Below the pieces are notes generated by a model that was given only the letters and a program-made list of their open reading frames with translations, was not told the DNA's origin and made no database searches. A DNA stretch of 64,000 nt, from NCBI GenBank assembly GCA_944472155.2, contig OX235279.1, forward strand, positions 157,378,199 through 157,442,198, in the 5' to 3' direction. The stretch comes from Trichobilharzia szidati. Taxonomy: Eukaryota; Platyhelminthes; Trematoda; Strigeidida; Schistosomatidae. The position numbers were made by a program, and so were the translations under genes. Of this stretch, positions 21,576-33,109 are shown piece by piece; positions within the stretch are counted from its first letter, which is position 1; each line of letters starts with the position of its first letter.

Positions 21576-22206
21576 TTACCAAGACGGGATCAAAGTAATG
21601 GCAAGTAATTTATAAATATATAAAAAGAGTTCAATCTTTTTTATGACTAAGGCTTCAATGAATTTGAGTATATAACCCAACCCTGTTTTACGTATACGTT
21701 TAAAGGCACTTTCAAAATCAGCTTTAATGAATGTCTCAATAATATTCTTGACGGTAGATGACTTTGGGCATCTATTACCAGGATCATTTGAATTAGGTGA
21801 TTTCATCTGTTCTTGTAACTACTTTAGAATGTGTTCTGTAGCCGTCACCTGCAGAGGTCGATGGGTCCTCACCCGATTTACGTGTAAATTGGTAAACACA
21901 GTGGGATGTGTCACTATCGTTCAGGTGCTATGACGTTTCATAGAACAGCATAAATCTCATTTTCTCTGTGAAAATGAGTTTAGCTGCACGGTTAGTTCTA
22001 TTGAATGCCGCTCTGCATCTTTTTGTAGTTATTGGACTTTGGTACTCACCCGTGGACAACAAAGATATATAAACATCCATTTTAAGAGGTGATTGGGTCG
22101 ATGGAGCCCTCTGTTTGACACTTCTGAATTTCAGGGGATAGTTATTATCTAATAATATTTTAGTGGGGTTCTGCATTTCTTTTTTAATGATGTCCTCTGT
22201 ACACAT
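21576..22206 (-). mobile_element. PLE fragment: post-RT linker and GIY-YIG C-terminal part
   Basis: The minus frame 21928-22206 contains ILLDNNYPLKF, the NGYP/NNYP motif that follows the RT in PLEs, then a SPITTKRCRAAFNR basic stretch. The frame at 21576-21806 matches the GIY-YIG end: SSTVKNIIETF, FESAFKRI and ILKFIEALVIKKIE (compare SSICDHLLETGH, FKVIY and IAEALAIHEQKP in PLE-B). The catalytic YIG segment between them is not visible. Confidence 0.6.
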
Positions 22207-22227
22207 ATGTTGTATGCGTCTAAATAA

Positions 22228-22745
22228 GCACTTATTATTATTATTATTACATTATTGTTCACTTGAGCTCTAAGTGGAAAACAGAGCTTCAACAGCACAT
22301 CTCCATTTCAGTCTGTTCTCTACAGCGCTCTTAAGCTGGCTCCACGACTGCCCATATTCTCTCATCTCTTCCTCGCACGATCTCCTCTACGTTACCTTCG
22401 GACGCTCAGCTCATCATTTCCCATTCGGGTTCCATTTTATCAAAGGCCAGGCTCGAGTGTGATGCCACTTGACAGCCTCCTTAGCGGATGCTCAATCCAT
22501 CTCCTCTTTTTTCTAAATATTTGTTGAGCAATAAGTTCTTGGTTGGTTTGCCCAAATAGTTTCTTGTTGTTAATTCTTTCTGGCCATTTGATCTTCAGTA
22601 TGGAAGGAAGGCAGATGTTGATAAAAGTCTGCCACCTACTGGAAATGCTTTTCGTGACGCTTCAAGTTTCTAACCTATACAGAAGGAATAACTGACTTTA
22701 CATTTGTGTTGGAAATCTGAATCTTGTATTTTATGCAGAGCACTT
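22228..22745 (-). mobile_element. RTE LINE fragment, 3' end
   Basis: It begins at the (ATT)n tail and reads leftward-coding: CTCTAAGTGGAAAACAGAGC, CATTTCCCATTCGGGTTCCA (complement of WNPKGK), CAATCCATCTCC (complement of WRWIG), TTTCTGGCCATTTGATCTTC (KIRWPER) and GTTGATAAAAGTCTGCC (QTFIN). The reading frame is broken. Confidence 0.75.
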
Positions 22746-23339
22746 ATCTAACGCGTTTTTATAGCGGAGTGCACAGAATGCACGATTTCTTGTAATTAGA
22801 TCGTTTTATCTGTGATTGTGACACGTAAACATTCTTATTCTTTATGTTGCGTTACTGCGCATATACATAAATATGTGTGACACGTACGTGTGTGTATCAT
22901 CAGAATGTCCAAAATGTGTGTTGCGCACAAATATACACATATTAAACGTGTAATGTATTCAGACAAATTACGTCCTCTTATTGCTTCATCTAAATTCATA
23001 AAGGGAACTAATTGTTTTGAATTATTATTATTATGGCTAATTGCACAATTTATATGGACAGTATTATCATCCTATTGACAAATCACCGTGACTGGTCTAT
23101 ATTACAATATTTATTTGTTAAGTTATGTAGGCATATTAGAGTTACGCCTAATGAGATGTAGTTGAAAACAATAATGTTCTCGTAAATGCGTTGTTCTAAA
23201 TTTCACTATAGGAATATGTAGTATTTTGAAATCTCTTTTCACCAAAAAGTGTAGCATCAAAAGGGATTAGTTGTCATTATCATTACTATTATTATTATTA
23301 TTGATCAATACATGAGAGAAATTGAATAAGGCATAGTGT
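22746..23339. other. Stretch without a recognised element
   Basis: A 62-codon frame at 22890-23078 has no known family. An (ATT)n tract lies at 23288-23304. Confidence 0.4.
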
Positions 23340-24250
23340 TAGAGCTACACACTAAAATGAATCATTCAGCGTGAATGAGTTGTAATCGTCGTCCGCTGGT
23401 CTGCAGAAGCCTAAAAGATAAAATCTCCTATATGCATGTATGTCAATTCACAAGTTCCTGTGTAGCTACAGCATCAATCATATCCAGCCATTGGTTCTTA
23501 TTATCCTGAAGACCACTACTAAGTGGTGTAAACCTCCATACATTGGCTCAAACCAGCTACCGACCTCTTTTTCGACTAATGTCAGGTTTTAATTTGACCA
23601 CCCGTAACACTTTTACAGCCTAATCCAGTGTCGGCTAACATTGGTCATCGAGGAAAGCGATTTCTGAGCATACAAAACACACTTCTCAGCCACCTCATGA
23701 GATGTAGCTTCACAGTCTTATTGGCTGAACTACTCTCCTTACCTTGCTCTCTAGTCTTAATTTGAGTATTACTCACTATATTATACCACTTAATACGAGA
23801 GACAGAACTCACACATCTGTGGTCAAAAGCAGGTAACCTTTTTTATAACTTCCGCTTACAATAGCCATTTATCACCCAAAAAGAAAAAAAGAAGACACAG
23901 AGGACTGCTAATGTGCAGTACACACACGTCCTCTTATCGACAGCCTGACAACACATCTGGGCCGGAGATGGCATAAGCTGCAAATTTCGCAAGAGCCTTT
24001 TGTATCCCTGATGAGATTTCTTTAGCAACCAGTCTGTTGGCGCTGACAAAACTTCCCAAATAAGTGAAGTGGACAAGATGCTCAACCACTTCACTCCCTA
24101 TCTTTAACCTACGAGTTGGTGCAGTCTAGTGCTCTAGTATCATCTTGCGTTTGGTCGCTGCAAATCCCATGCTAGACATTCGAAGATTTCTGCTGAAGGT
24201 GCGCAGAAGACTATGCCAAAAAGAGCATCCTCGCAGAAATATTACTAACA
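23340..24250 (-). mobile_element. Second non-LTR (RTE-type) family, C-terminal fragment
   Basis: Reverse-strand blocks in order: LKIGSEVVEHLVHFTYLGSF, VSANRLVAKEISSGIQKALA (about 24100-23960), FDHRCVSSVSRIKW, LRWLRSVF with MLRNRFPR, and RNQWL-type residues near 23500. They follow the thumb and C-terminal module (YLGSxxSxxGLV, WLGHVLRM) of a schistosome-type endonuclease-RT LINE clearly different from the RTE at 41.5 kb. Frames are broken and no catalytic domain remains. Confidence 0.6.
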
Positions 24251-24475
24251 ACCCCTTCTATTCTTACAACATTAGTAACACAAGAATTAAAAACAGTTCA
24301 CAACACCCACACACTAACACACACAGAGTTGTTGTTGTTATTCATTCTTCTGGTCATTAAAAAAGGCATAAACTCTTTGTAGGCTTGGTTAAATCGCTGG
24401 GCTACCAAATTTCTGCTTTCCATTCAACAAAATGCATCATATTTTCTGCATTCCATTATTTGGTTAAATCATTCA

Positions 24476-25311
24476 ACAGCATTCACTATTATTATTATTA
24501 TTGTTTCCTTTAATTCCTAGAGGAACATAGGGCTTCAGCCGTGCGTCTCCATTGCGTTCGGTACTCTGCTAGAGTGTTCACCTGGCTCCAAGTCTGCCCA
24601 CACGTTTTCATCTCCTCTTCACATCACCTCCTCCAAGTCACCCTTGCACTGACGACCAACTGGCCGCTCCCCTTTCGGGTTTCACTCGAGAGTCTATCGT
24701 ATGATGTCACTTGATGGTTTCCTCAGAGTGTGGCCAATCCATCTCCATTTCTTCCTGCATATTTGTTGCACAATCGGTCCCTGGTTGGTTCGCTCCCAGA
24801 GATCCCTGTTGCTGATCTTCTCTGGCCGGCCATCTGATCTTGAGTATTGAGCGAAGACATCTGTTAATGAATGTCTGTAGCTTGTTTGAGATGCTCTTTA
24901 TGACGCACCAAGTCTCTGATCCGTATGTTAAGTAGCACTGACTGACTTCACATTGGAGTTGAAAATCCGGATCTTATTTTTGATGCTGAGTGCTGTTGAC
25001 CTCCACACGGACTTGAGAGTAGTGAAAGCTTGTCTTGCTTTCCCGATCCTTGCTTTGATATCCTCGTCAGTTCCGCTTGTAGTTGAAACGATGCTTCCCA
25101 GGTAGGTGACGGAGGTTGTTTCTTTCAGGTTTTCGCTGATTGTTGTCTGTTGTTGTTGGCCAGAAATCTTCATCCCCTACGTCTGTTTTCTCTATGTTCA
25201 CCTGAAGTCCTATCTTTGATGCTTCTTCTGCCAACTTGTTGCCTTTCGCTTGCATATCTTCCAGTTTGTGGGAAGTCAGACATTCAGCATTCAGACAGAC
25301 AGCATTCACTA
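24476..25311 (-). mobile_element. RTE LINE, 5'-truncated, with 13-bp target-site duplication
   Basis: From the (ATT)n tail at 24489 this reads on the minus strand back to SHKLEDMQ just after the RT catalytic box, with good blocks (TYLGSIVSTTSGTDEDIKAR, IGKARQAFTTLKSVWRS) and a frameshift near 25150. ACAGCATTCACTA is present at 24476-24488 and 25299-25311, a perfect duplication defining element 24489-25298. About 15 unmatched bases at 25281-25298 look like filler at the 5' junction. High similarity to the full copy suggests a fairly recent event. Confidence 0.85.
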
Positions 25312-25479
25312 GTCGCACGCATATTTTTCCCAAAAGGATTTCAGCCTACTGCTAAGAAATGTTTGAAGTAAATGAAGGCGCAGTGAAGCTACAGTGGCCA
25401 TAGCCGACGACTGTCAAAATTTGACCCTGGATGACATTTAAGACTGAAGGAACGTTACAAATGGTCATTTCACATCAGG

Positions 25480-26245
25480 TCATTCATATCTGCATTTATT
25501 GATTTGCTGAATGATATCCGTGAAGACCCAGTATTTGATCAATGTACCAGTAATGGATTGGTTGGAATCACTAAAACTTGTGAAGGGAGTGGGGAGAGTT
25601 CACCAGTAAGACAATGTAACCTTGTAACAGATAAATATTGTTATAGACGCAGTTCATACCATAAGAGGAAATCCATTCGTCAGGGTAGGTACAGCATTTT
25701 ACTTATTTATGCCCTAGATACCTTTGCCTCTAAATCTAAAGTGTCTCTGTGGTATATCCTACAGCTTACATAATGTTGGTTTTTACAAAAACTTAGAAGC
25801 GCAGCAGCAGTTGAGACACAAAACATCCTAATCTATACAATACAGTGATATCAGCAGTGTAGAGACGTTGCATCGTTGAAGTTAGGGACGATTACTGCTT
25901 GTCTAAGGATAGTCGAGGTACTGTGCATATCTATGAGATTGTCCTTACTAAGAAGAACTGTAATAGAAGAGCCACAATGGTTAGTCAAGCGCTTGTGCTT
26001 GGAAAATACAATACTTTATCACGCAGAAATTTAGTGGGAGCAATACCAAAAAGAAGTGCCACCACACTGATTCCTATAATTCGGAGCTTAGTGATACAAC
26101 AACAATATATGCGGAAGAGTGGAAGAGAAATAACCGTTTATCATCTTCAGATTACATTCACCACCGTGTTAACTAACCTTCCGATTTCGTGGATATTATT
26201 ACAGACACCCACACAAATCCTATCTAAGGATTTCGGGGTTGATTA
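25480..26245 (+). pseudogene. Merlin/IS1016-type transposase relic (DDE DNA transposon)
   Basis: Two frames, 25504-25773 and 25899-26246, appear to be one broken gene. The first has LNDIREDPVFDQCTSNGLV and YCYRRSSYHKRKSIRQG, resembling the N-terminal zinc-binding and W-R-C...SIRxGTFF region of Merlin transposases. The second has VGAIPKRSATTLIPIIRSLV, matching the V-x-x-RSAETLLPLI block around the second catalytic region, followed after a frameshift by a THTNPI-type stretch. Merlin elements are known from schistosomes. Terminal inverted repeats were not identified, and the match rests on motifs only. Confidence 0.55.
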
Positions 26246-26835
26246 AAGAACAGAGGTAGAAGTATCAGTGGATCTCAAATTACCGTTATTATGGTGGTCA
26301 TCTAGATTAGTGCATGTGTGTCGTGCATAATATGATTTCTCTGAGGCTTATCATTGAAGAAACTGGGAACCATTTTTACAACACATTAGAGACAATTATC
26401 TAATGTTATGTCACACTATTGCAATGGTTTTTAACATATTTTTTAAAGATTTTGCGACATTTCCTTCATTACTGGATTCTGATTGTTTGTTCTAGGTCAC
26501 TGTGGCCAGGGCTGCTATAATTTAACCTAACGTAAATGGAAGCAAAACTTCGCCGAGTAATGCAGTATGCTTTGCATGAAACGATACTGCTTCATTTGAT
26601 GCATTATCGATTACATTATTGTTATTATTATGCATGAAGATCTTACGAAAGGGCAGTAAATACCTTGCAATAAAACAAGCTGAAAACTCTGTACTATGCA
26701 TTTAACTTGGAGTAATTTGGTGAATGGTGACTAGCAGTGGAATCCAGGATGCCCATTTCTGCACGAGAAGCCGACATGTCAACCTGGGGTCGAACACTCA
26801 AGTCCAATCAATCAAAAGGAAAATTCGAAATCAAT
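26246..26835. other. Flank of the Merlin relic, no further call
   Basis: Continuation frames may hold the transposase end (26246-26460) but are too broken to define. GAATCCAGGATGCCC and CCTGGGGTCGAACAC near 26735-26805 weakly resemble tRNA-like boxes. Confidence 0.3.
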
Positions 26836-26839
26836 TAAA

Positions 26840-26927
26840 TAATGCTTTGTACTGTGTGCTTAAAACGGACTTTTCTGAATGAAGCTATTATTATTATTAT
26901 TATTACTATTATTATTATTATTATTAC

Positions 26928-26965
<38 letters not shown>
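26840..26965 (+). repeat. LINE-like 3' tail with long (ATT)n microsatellite
   Basis: GCTTTGTACTGTGTGCTTAA, CTGAATGAAGC and then about 80 bases of (ATT/ACT)n at 26884-26965. It resembles the CR1-like terminal signature followed by an expanded tail. Confidence 0.6.
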
Positions 26966-26966
<1 letters not shown>

Positions 26967-26979
26967 AACCTATCTGCCC

Positions 26980-27400
26980 GTCTAAATTATTTGATAATAA
27001 TAATAATAACAGTAAAATTCATTATTTCAAAGTTATTTTATTTTAGTCTTGTGATCATCTCTGGTAGGAGATGGAATATCGATTTAACGATTGATTCACT
27101 GACTGACTGCCGTCTACAAAAGAAATTTTACTTCCTAAGAAAACAATTGACCAATCAAGTCTTTACGGGAAATTTCAACAATTTCTATGGCAGGTATAGA
27201 CATATTATTAAGTGTATGTCTAGGCATCGCGCTATCGTAACTTGTATTAGTAGCAGTGTCTATTTTTGTGATATTAGGATAGTATTCACCTTTGGCAAGC
27301 AGAAAGCATCTGTGAAAATGATAATAATGTTCGAGTGGTTTTATAACATAACACCTTTAGAAAACGACGCCCATTGTAGCATTATCATATTCACGTAGTA
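26980..27400. other. Uncharacterised 135-codon frame
   Basis: The plus frame 26991-27398 has no recognisable domain. Its biased N-terminus comes from the neighbouring microsatellite. I see no evidence that it is a gene. Confidence 0.25.
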
Positions 27401-27404
27401 TTAT

Positions 27405-28475
27405 TAATATTATTATTCGTTTGAGTTCCGAGTGGAACATAGAGCTTCAGCAGAAAATCTCCATTGCATCCTGTTTTCCACAGTCGCCTTTAGCTGTCTG
27501 ATAAGCCCTCATCTCCTCCTCCCCCAATCTCCCACACGTCAACATCGGACACATGCCAAACTTGTCGTTTTCCATTTGGCATCTGATGTCACTCAGCTAC
27601 TTCCTTAGCGTGTATCCGACCCATTTCCATCTTCTTTGGCAGATATGTTGAGCAGTAGGCTCTTGGCTGGTTCATTGAAGAATCAGAGTCCCTTGTTCCT
27701 TATCGTGGTCGGCAATCTGATCATCAGCATGCAGCCATCGAAGGCAGCTGCTGATAAGAGTATGAATTCGCTTGCTCAAAATGCTTTTGGTGAACCATGT
27801 AGAAGCACTGACTGACTTGAATTTCTGTGCAGGAAATTCGAATCTTGTTCTTTATACTGAGTACAGCGGATTTCCACATAGATTTCAGTTTATTGAAGGT
27901 TTATTTTGCTGTTCCTTTCCTGTGTTTAACGTCTTCATCCGTGCCACCTGTAGTTGAAATGGTACTGCCAAAATAAGTGGTGGCTTTCTTTAAATCCTCC
28001 CGTTGACTGTCATTGATACTCGTTGTTGTTGCTGGTTAGGTATGTTCATTACCACTGTCTTTCCTATGTTCACTTGAAGTCCCGTCTTCTCTGCCAGCTT
28101 CTTCTGACAACTGAGATCTTCAAATTTGCATGGTATTAGACATAAGTCGTTCGCAACGTTCATATCTTCTAGATACTGCTTATCCGTCCAGGGTATTCCT
28201 GTCTTCTCGTTCTTTGCATACGGTGTGCGACATAATTCAGTCCACCACAACTGGTAGCATCATCCGTGATAGTAAGCAGCCTTGTTCTACTCCTGTCCTT
28301 CCTTTAAAGGCTTCGCAGAATTTTTCACTGTGGATCTCTTAATATGTCACACTGTCATAAAGCTGTTAAATGTTTGGGGCACTCGGTATTGTCGAAGCAG
28401 TTTCTCAATTAACTCGGTGTCAACGTTGACGAAAGTCTTTTAGAAATCGATTAACTTCAGGTATAGATTTGGCGA
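27405..28475 (-). mobile_element. RTE LINE fragment from RT motif A to 3' end, decayed
   Basis: Reading leftwards from about 28472: LYLKLIDF then KTFVNVDTELIEKLLRQYRV (motif A FIDFEKAFDSVD), GRTGVEQGCLLS (TGVRQGCLLS), EKTGIPWTDKQYLED, NVANDLCLI (FADD box as VAND), KTGLQVNIGKTVVMNIP and the usual C-terminal blocks. The 3' end is at the (ATT)n near 27405. One catalytic aspartate of the FADD box is lost and stops occur, so it is inactive. Confidence 0.8.
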
Positions 28476-29264
28476 TTTTATCATCTAAAGCAGTTGTACA
28501 GTCGCATTTTTATAAACTTCACTTGTTGAATTAACAACAAAGTAACAACGGTAAATTTGAAGGTGATAATAATTTTCAACCTGATAGGAAGTTTTTTGAA
28601 GATGCGGATAAAAATATTGCAAGGGGGCATAAAAACAGAATTGTGCAGAGCTAGGAAATGTCGGCAGACACTCTAAAGAAGTGAATCTCTTGTTCTCTAA
28701 AGAAGATCCTTCCTGAAGCAACACTTGAAGTGGTTCTCTCCGACCGTCCACTGTTTCTAAACAATGTGGAGGACAAAGTCACAAACATAATAACTAATTT
28801 CATCTGCTTCTCTGGAGGTAAGCAGCTAGGTTATCCGGTGCTTGTCCTTTAAAACATTTTAAAGGAAACTACACAGTTTGGCTGCAGGCAGGTGGTACTT
28901 CTCCAATGGAAAGAAGCTCTATCACTGAACATCTTATCAGCACACTTGTAACAGCACCTCTTTTGACTCATCCGTCAGTCACAGTCACTTCGCTGTAATG
29001 CACAAGCTGGCACCATATATCTCAATAAGCTGGAACTATATGTTCCGAATGAAACTACTGCAAACTCTACAGTTACCATGAATCTAGTTCTGTTGAACTG
29101 CTTAGTTTTCGTTTGTTTTTTACTTTCATTCCCTTCATTTTCGCATCACCAGTTATAAAAACCAATCGTTTCAGTTTGTTTCTAGAATAAATACTTTCTA
29201 CATATTGAGTAACTAATTTCTAGTAACGATGTAATTGTGCCTCTGTTTCCCTTGTGATCTATAT
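28476..29264. other. Stretch without a recognised element
   Basis: An 88-codon minus frame (28485-28751) has no known family. Nothing else supported. Confidence 0.35.
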
Positions 29265-29271
29265 TCACACC

Positions 29272-29505
29272 ACCAAAACTTTTATAGGCAGAAGTAGCTG
29301 GAGATGGCTAGATTGGGCATACCTTCTGAGGAACCCATGGAATGACATCACACTCAAGGAATGCCCTTTAGTAAAATTAGAATAGGAAATGGTTAGTTTA
29401 GCGGGTATCCAAGAGTGACATAGGGAAGATCGTGTGAGTCGGAGGAAATAAAAGCTTGAGTGCAGTTGTAGAGTCAACTCGGAACCCAAAGGAAAACAAA
29501 AATAG
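29272..29505 (+). mobile_element. RTE LINE 3' fragment, decayed
   Basis: RSSWRWLDWAYLLRNPWNDI matches KKWRWIGHTLRKPASDI; GGGTATCCAAGAGTGACATAGGGAAGATCG matches GRPRVTWRRS. A counterpart of the 3' end (CAGTTGTAGAGTCAACTCGG) follows at 29460. Confidence 0.65.
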
Positions 29506-30124
29506 GCAGACAGACATGTCAACTCTATTCGGTAAAAATCAATCTCCATTTTTACTATCCTATAAATAACAGAATAAAATATAATTAACTGTAAGGAAAA
29601 AGAAATTAGAAAATAGCCTCGAGGATTATAGTAAAAACAATATCTTTATATTGATTGATTGGTCACCAAGGAGCAACTAATGTCATGTATTTCTAACCAC
29701 CTCAGTGTTAGTGCTGACTGGATTGACTACTAGTCAATATTTGGTGTGTAGTCAATAGCAAAGCACACTTGACGTCGAGATTTACTTCCAGTTATTATTA
29801 TTATTATTATTATTATTGTGGCATATGCACTACCGGCAGGATCTATCAGTAGTATATAAAGGGATGTTCTTCGGTAAGAATATATGAAATAGCAGAGACA
29901 TAGACTTGATGTCAAAGAGAGAAAATGAACCAGTGTTGTGGAAAACATGGGAGACATGGAAAGAAGACAAAGATACACAATACGAACGGCAGAAGTAGCA
30001 CAGCACCGAAGATCTGTGCAAATGACGATTTTCACATAAGGTGTACATAATTTTCCCATATAGGTATACCGAATTCGAAATAAACATTCGGTTACATTAT
30101 TGCTTCCGTTGTTATAGTACTACA
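29506..30124. other. Stretch without a recognised element
   Basis: An (ATT)n tract at 29794-29818. Minus frames 29730-30059 and 29830-30087 have no recognised homology. Confidence 0.35.
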
Positions 30125-30365
30125 AGTTAGGCCGTTGATTGATACCACCTAGAGAACCATTGAAAATCAGCAGAAGGGAGTGCTGGGCAGCTGTTTTGTC
30201 CTTATAGTTTAGGAGTCTTCTTCAGTAGGCACCTATCACCACACTACAAAGGATCGAAATTCCCAGGACATTCACGTTATGAGGTGAAGCTTGTGGACCA
30301 TTCAGCTGCCGGCTCTTGAAATTTAACTTCTGTCATTTATCGATAGATATAGTACCAAAGCCAGT
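30125..30365 (-). repeat. SINE-3 copy with near-complete architecture
   Basis: On the minus strand: leader GACAGAAGTTAAATTTC, head GCCGGCAGCTGAATGGTCC (A-box-like), AATTTCGATCC (B-box-like), GTGATAGGTGCCTACTGAAGAAG, GACTCCTAAACTATAAGGAC, AAAACAGCTGCCCAGCACTCC, and GATTTTCAATGGTTCTCTAG. TCC/GGA stem II survives; CUGAUGA reads CTGAAGA and GAAA reads AAAA. Confidence 0.65.
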
Positions 30366-30374
30366 CAATATCAC

Positions 30375-30500
30375 TGGTGAATATTTGTCCTAAACAACGA
30401 CGGCCTGGTGGATCCCACCAGTCACGACTTCTCATCACCACCTCTATGCAACTTCATCCTCTAATCCATTATTCAGTCACCAGTGAACACGTCAGATTGG
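30375..30500 (+). repeat. Dispersed repeat R
   Basis: CACTGGTGAATATTTGTCCT, GACGGCCTGGTGGATCC and CATTATTCAGTCACCAGTG parallel the other copies of R. Confidence 0.5.
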
Positions 30501-31844
30501 CTTTCAAGCACTGTTTTTAAGGATACTAGTATTATTATCACTATTACTATTATTATATGGTTGGTAGCAATTCTCAAGAAGCTGTGAACCTAGGTTTTGT
30601 ACACATTGACACAGGCAGTGATATCGGTTGCAAACGCGCGAATTCGGTCATCCAGTTACGTCTACATCATTTTGATGGCTGGCTAGGAACTGCCAGCAGT
30701 CTACTAATATCAATCAATCAGTAGTATACAAAGTTATGCAAGAATAGTATCCTTTCAATACACCACTTATAGACATGCCTTTATTATGTAGTATGCAAAC
30801 ACTTGATTGGATGATGTGTATGGCCTTGTGAACAGTAAATGTTCACGTGACATTCACTCAATCAATCAACCAAACAATGAAATAAATGATGTTGAATCAA
30901 AATAAAATATAGTTAAATAGGTAGATAGATAAATAGAAATTGGAGGGGGAACGCATAAATCTGATGTACTGTACATTTTATTTTTTTTTCTCTAAACAAT
31001 TCAGTTTGAAATGGACTTATTACAGGAAACGTAAACAAACTAACAGGGCTAAACAAAATGAATGATCTGATTTGTGGAAAAAATAAAAATAATTTATTAA
31101 CTGAGGATAGATGGCTTAAAGCTTGTCTATTAATCCCACTTTTCTAATATTAGTTTTTGTACTTCTTGTCTAATGCCTTCTTAGGGTTAGTCACTTGAGC
31201 GTGCGCTAACATCACTTTTTCCATTGTGGGTCGGTTCTAAGTGTTTATAACTCAGTAAGAGTAACCAGTACTCCATAGAGCATTGTATTTCCTCCTTGGA
31301 TTTTCAGCTCTTCTGTTATGTCCTCTGAGATTTTCCGACCACATTTTGGGAACTAGAAAGCAGAAGGCAGATTAGGTCCGTAGTCATTTCTTAGAATGTT
31401 GAAGAATGCATCAAGATGTCACCTGTGTGCGTACGGTATGCTGAGAAGGTATTCAGACTTTTAAGCTGTAGCAGTATATAATTTCCCAAAATTATTAGAC
31501 GACTACAGCATTCTGCATTCACTGTCTACTTGTTAAGCGGCCAAGAATCCATGTCAGTTGGCACGCTGTCGTGTTACGTTCAGTCGATTATGCACAACCC
31601 CTAGCTAGCTAAGCGATTATCATCGCTGTGCAAATCTGATGCCGAAATATATCTCGCAATCGAAGGAGAAATAATATAAGAGTTCTAGGATAAAAACATG
31701 TGTTAGTATACAACATATATGACGTAACCTTCAGCACTCTTCATTGTTTAGAAAGTTTTTCATCGCATGAGAAACTGGTCAAGCGAAGAATCATACGTAT
31801 TGTTTTCCTTTGAATCCTATCGAGAAAATATATATATACGCCCC
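30501..31844. other. Long stretch without a recognised element
   Basis: No frame above about 60 codons and no repeat shared with the rest of the window was recognised. Confidence 0.4.
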
Positions 31845-32175
31845 ATGCTTAGGACAAGGGTTGATTGCTTGGACCCAGTTTTCACCTGACCAGAGATGCA
31901 TATAAAACAGCCAACATATAACTGGTTATTCTAGTAAATGCATACGTATTGCTCATAATGATCTAAAACTTCGAGGTGCCACTGCGCGACAGTGATGCCG
32001 TTGCTAAGATAAATATATCTATCTTTCCTTTCTTGGTCCTTTAAAATAATCTTATTTTGAGTCAGTTCTTAGTCGTTTTCCTCTCCTCTGTTTACATCCA
32101 TGGCTGGACTCGAACCCGCAATATTCGACCTAGGAGGCGGATGCCTTATCCACTAGGCTGCATGGGCTCCGTGTA
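31845..32175 (-). repeat. Possible fourth tRNA-headed SINE (tRNA-Arg-like)
   Basis: The minus strand from about 32172 to 32099 reads like a tRNA: CCTAGTGGATAAGGCATCCG (A box/D arm), CTCCTAG anticodon loop with CCU, and GCGGGTTCGAGTCCAGC (T arm with exact B box). The anticodon stem has mismatches and the acceptor stem is incomplete, so it is not a functional tRNA gene. The sequence beyond it (to about 31850) would be the SINE body; no second copy was seen to confirm this. Confidence 0.5.
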
Positions 32176-32254
32176 GTGAAGAGGGTGGAAATTGTTTATG
32201 TGACCAGTATTCAGTGTTGTGTTGAAGTTGTGTGACTGCTCAACAGCTCGGCTC

Positions 32255-32620
32255 GTGTATCGTCAGCAACAGTTCTAACACACTAATGCAGACCTTTATC
32301 AACACCTGGATTGGTTCTCTGGATGCTGGAGATCTGCTGGTCAACCGGAAAGGGTAAACAAGCAGAAATGAAGTCTGGCAGTGCAGCGAACTAGTCAATA
32401 ACCTATTACGCAACAAGTAAACTGGCAGAAGGTAATGGAGATGGATGGATTTGGACATGCTTTGAACTAAGGAAACCTTGCAGTAGTATCATACGTCGGG
32501 TAGGTCGTCGAGTAAACTTCGAATGCGAAGTGGGCAGCAAGTTGGATGCCGGTTCGATAGGGTGATATGGAGACTGTGCAAAGATGAAAGGAAAGCCTGC
32601 GGGCAATCATGTAACCAACC
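32255..32620 (+). mobile_element. RTE LINE 3' fragment, decayed
   Basis: LQTFINTWIGSL (LQTFINRCLRSI), VNRKG, GGTAATGGAGATGGATGGATTTGGACATGC (RKWRWIGHT) and GTCGGGTAGGTCGTCGAGTAAACTTCG are in RTE order up to about 32620. No open frame remains. Confidence 0.65.
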
Positions 32621-33109
32621 ATAATGATAATCAGTTGGTTAAGTTTTTACTGGTCAAGGGAGGATAATGGTTGTACGAGCTTCTTCTAAATGTATAACCT
32701 TACTCTAACCTCAAAGAGATTTGGTATTATAAGAAACTGGTAGTTACTGGTATAACATGTTAAATACAGTTATTGCGATGTAGTTGTGCCCTCTGCATTG
32801 AATGGTTCAGTTAAGCTTAATACAAATAATCCTCAGTGCATACTTCAATTTGAAGCCTTCTGATTCACTGAGTTTTAGTCTCCAGAAAGTCTTGGTCGAA
32901 AATGGTTTCACAGACAACAACCTGAAACGAAAGAAAGCTGATCAGCGGATTTAGGTCGCCCTTCCGGCAAAAGGCTCTGAAGCTGAATCTCAAATTTATA
33001 AGTCATACATAATGAGGCATAAATTTTTCACTCGGCAACGCGATATACTTCGCTGCCAGCCTACGAGGAACATTTTCTTGCAAGAAACCATTCAGTCGAA
33101 ACGCCATAG
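32621..33109. other. Spacer; right end holds a short dispersed repeat
   Basis: 32621-33000 has no recognised content. 33010-33100 is the reversed partner of 9940-10050. Confidence 0.4.

Noticed and set aside
26884..26965. CRISPR-like or satellite array
   Set aside because: Simple (ATT)n microsatellite without spacers; typical expanded LINE tail.
32099..32172. Functional tRNA-Arg gene
   Set aside because: Boxes are good, but the anticodon and acceptor stems have mismatches.
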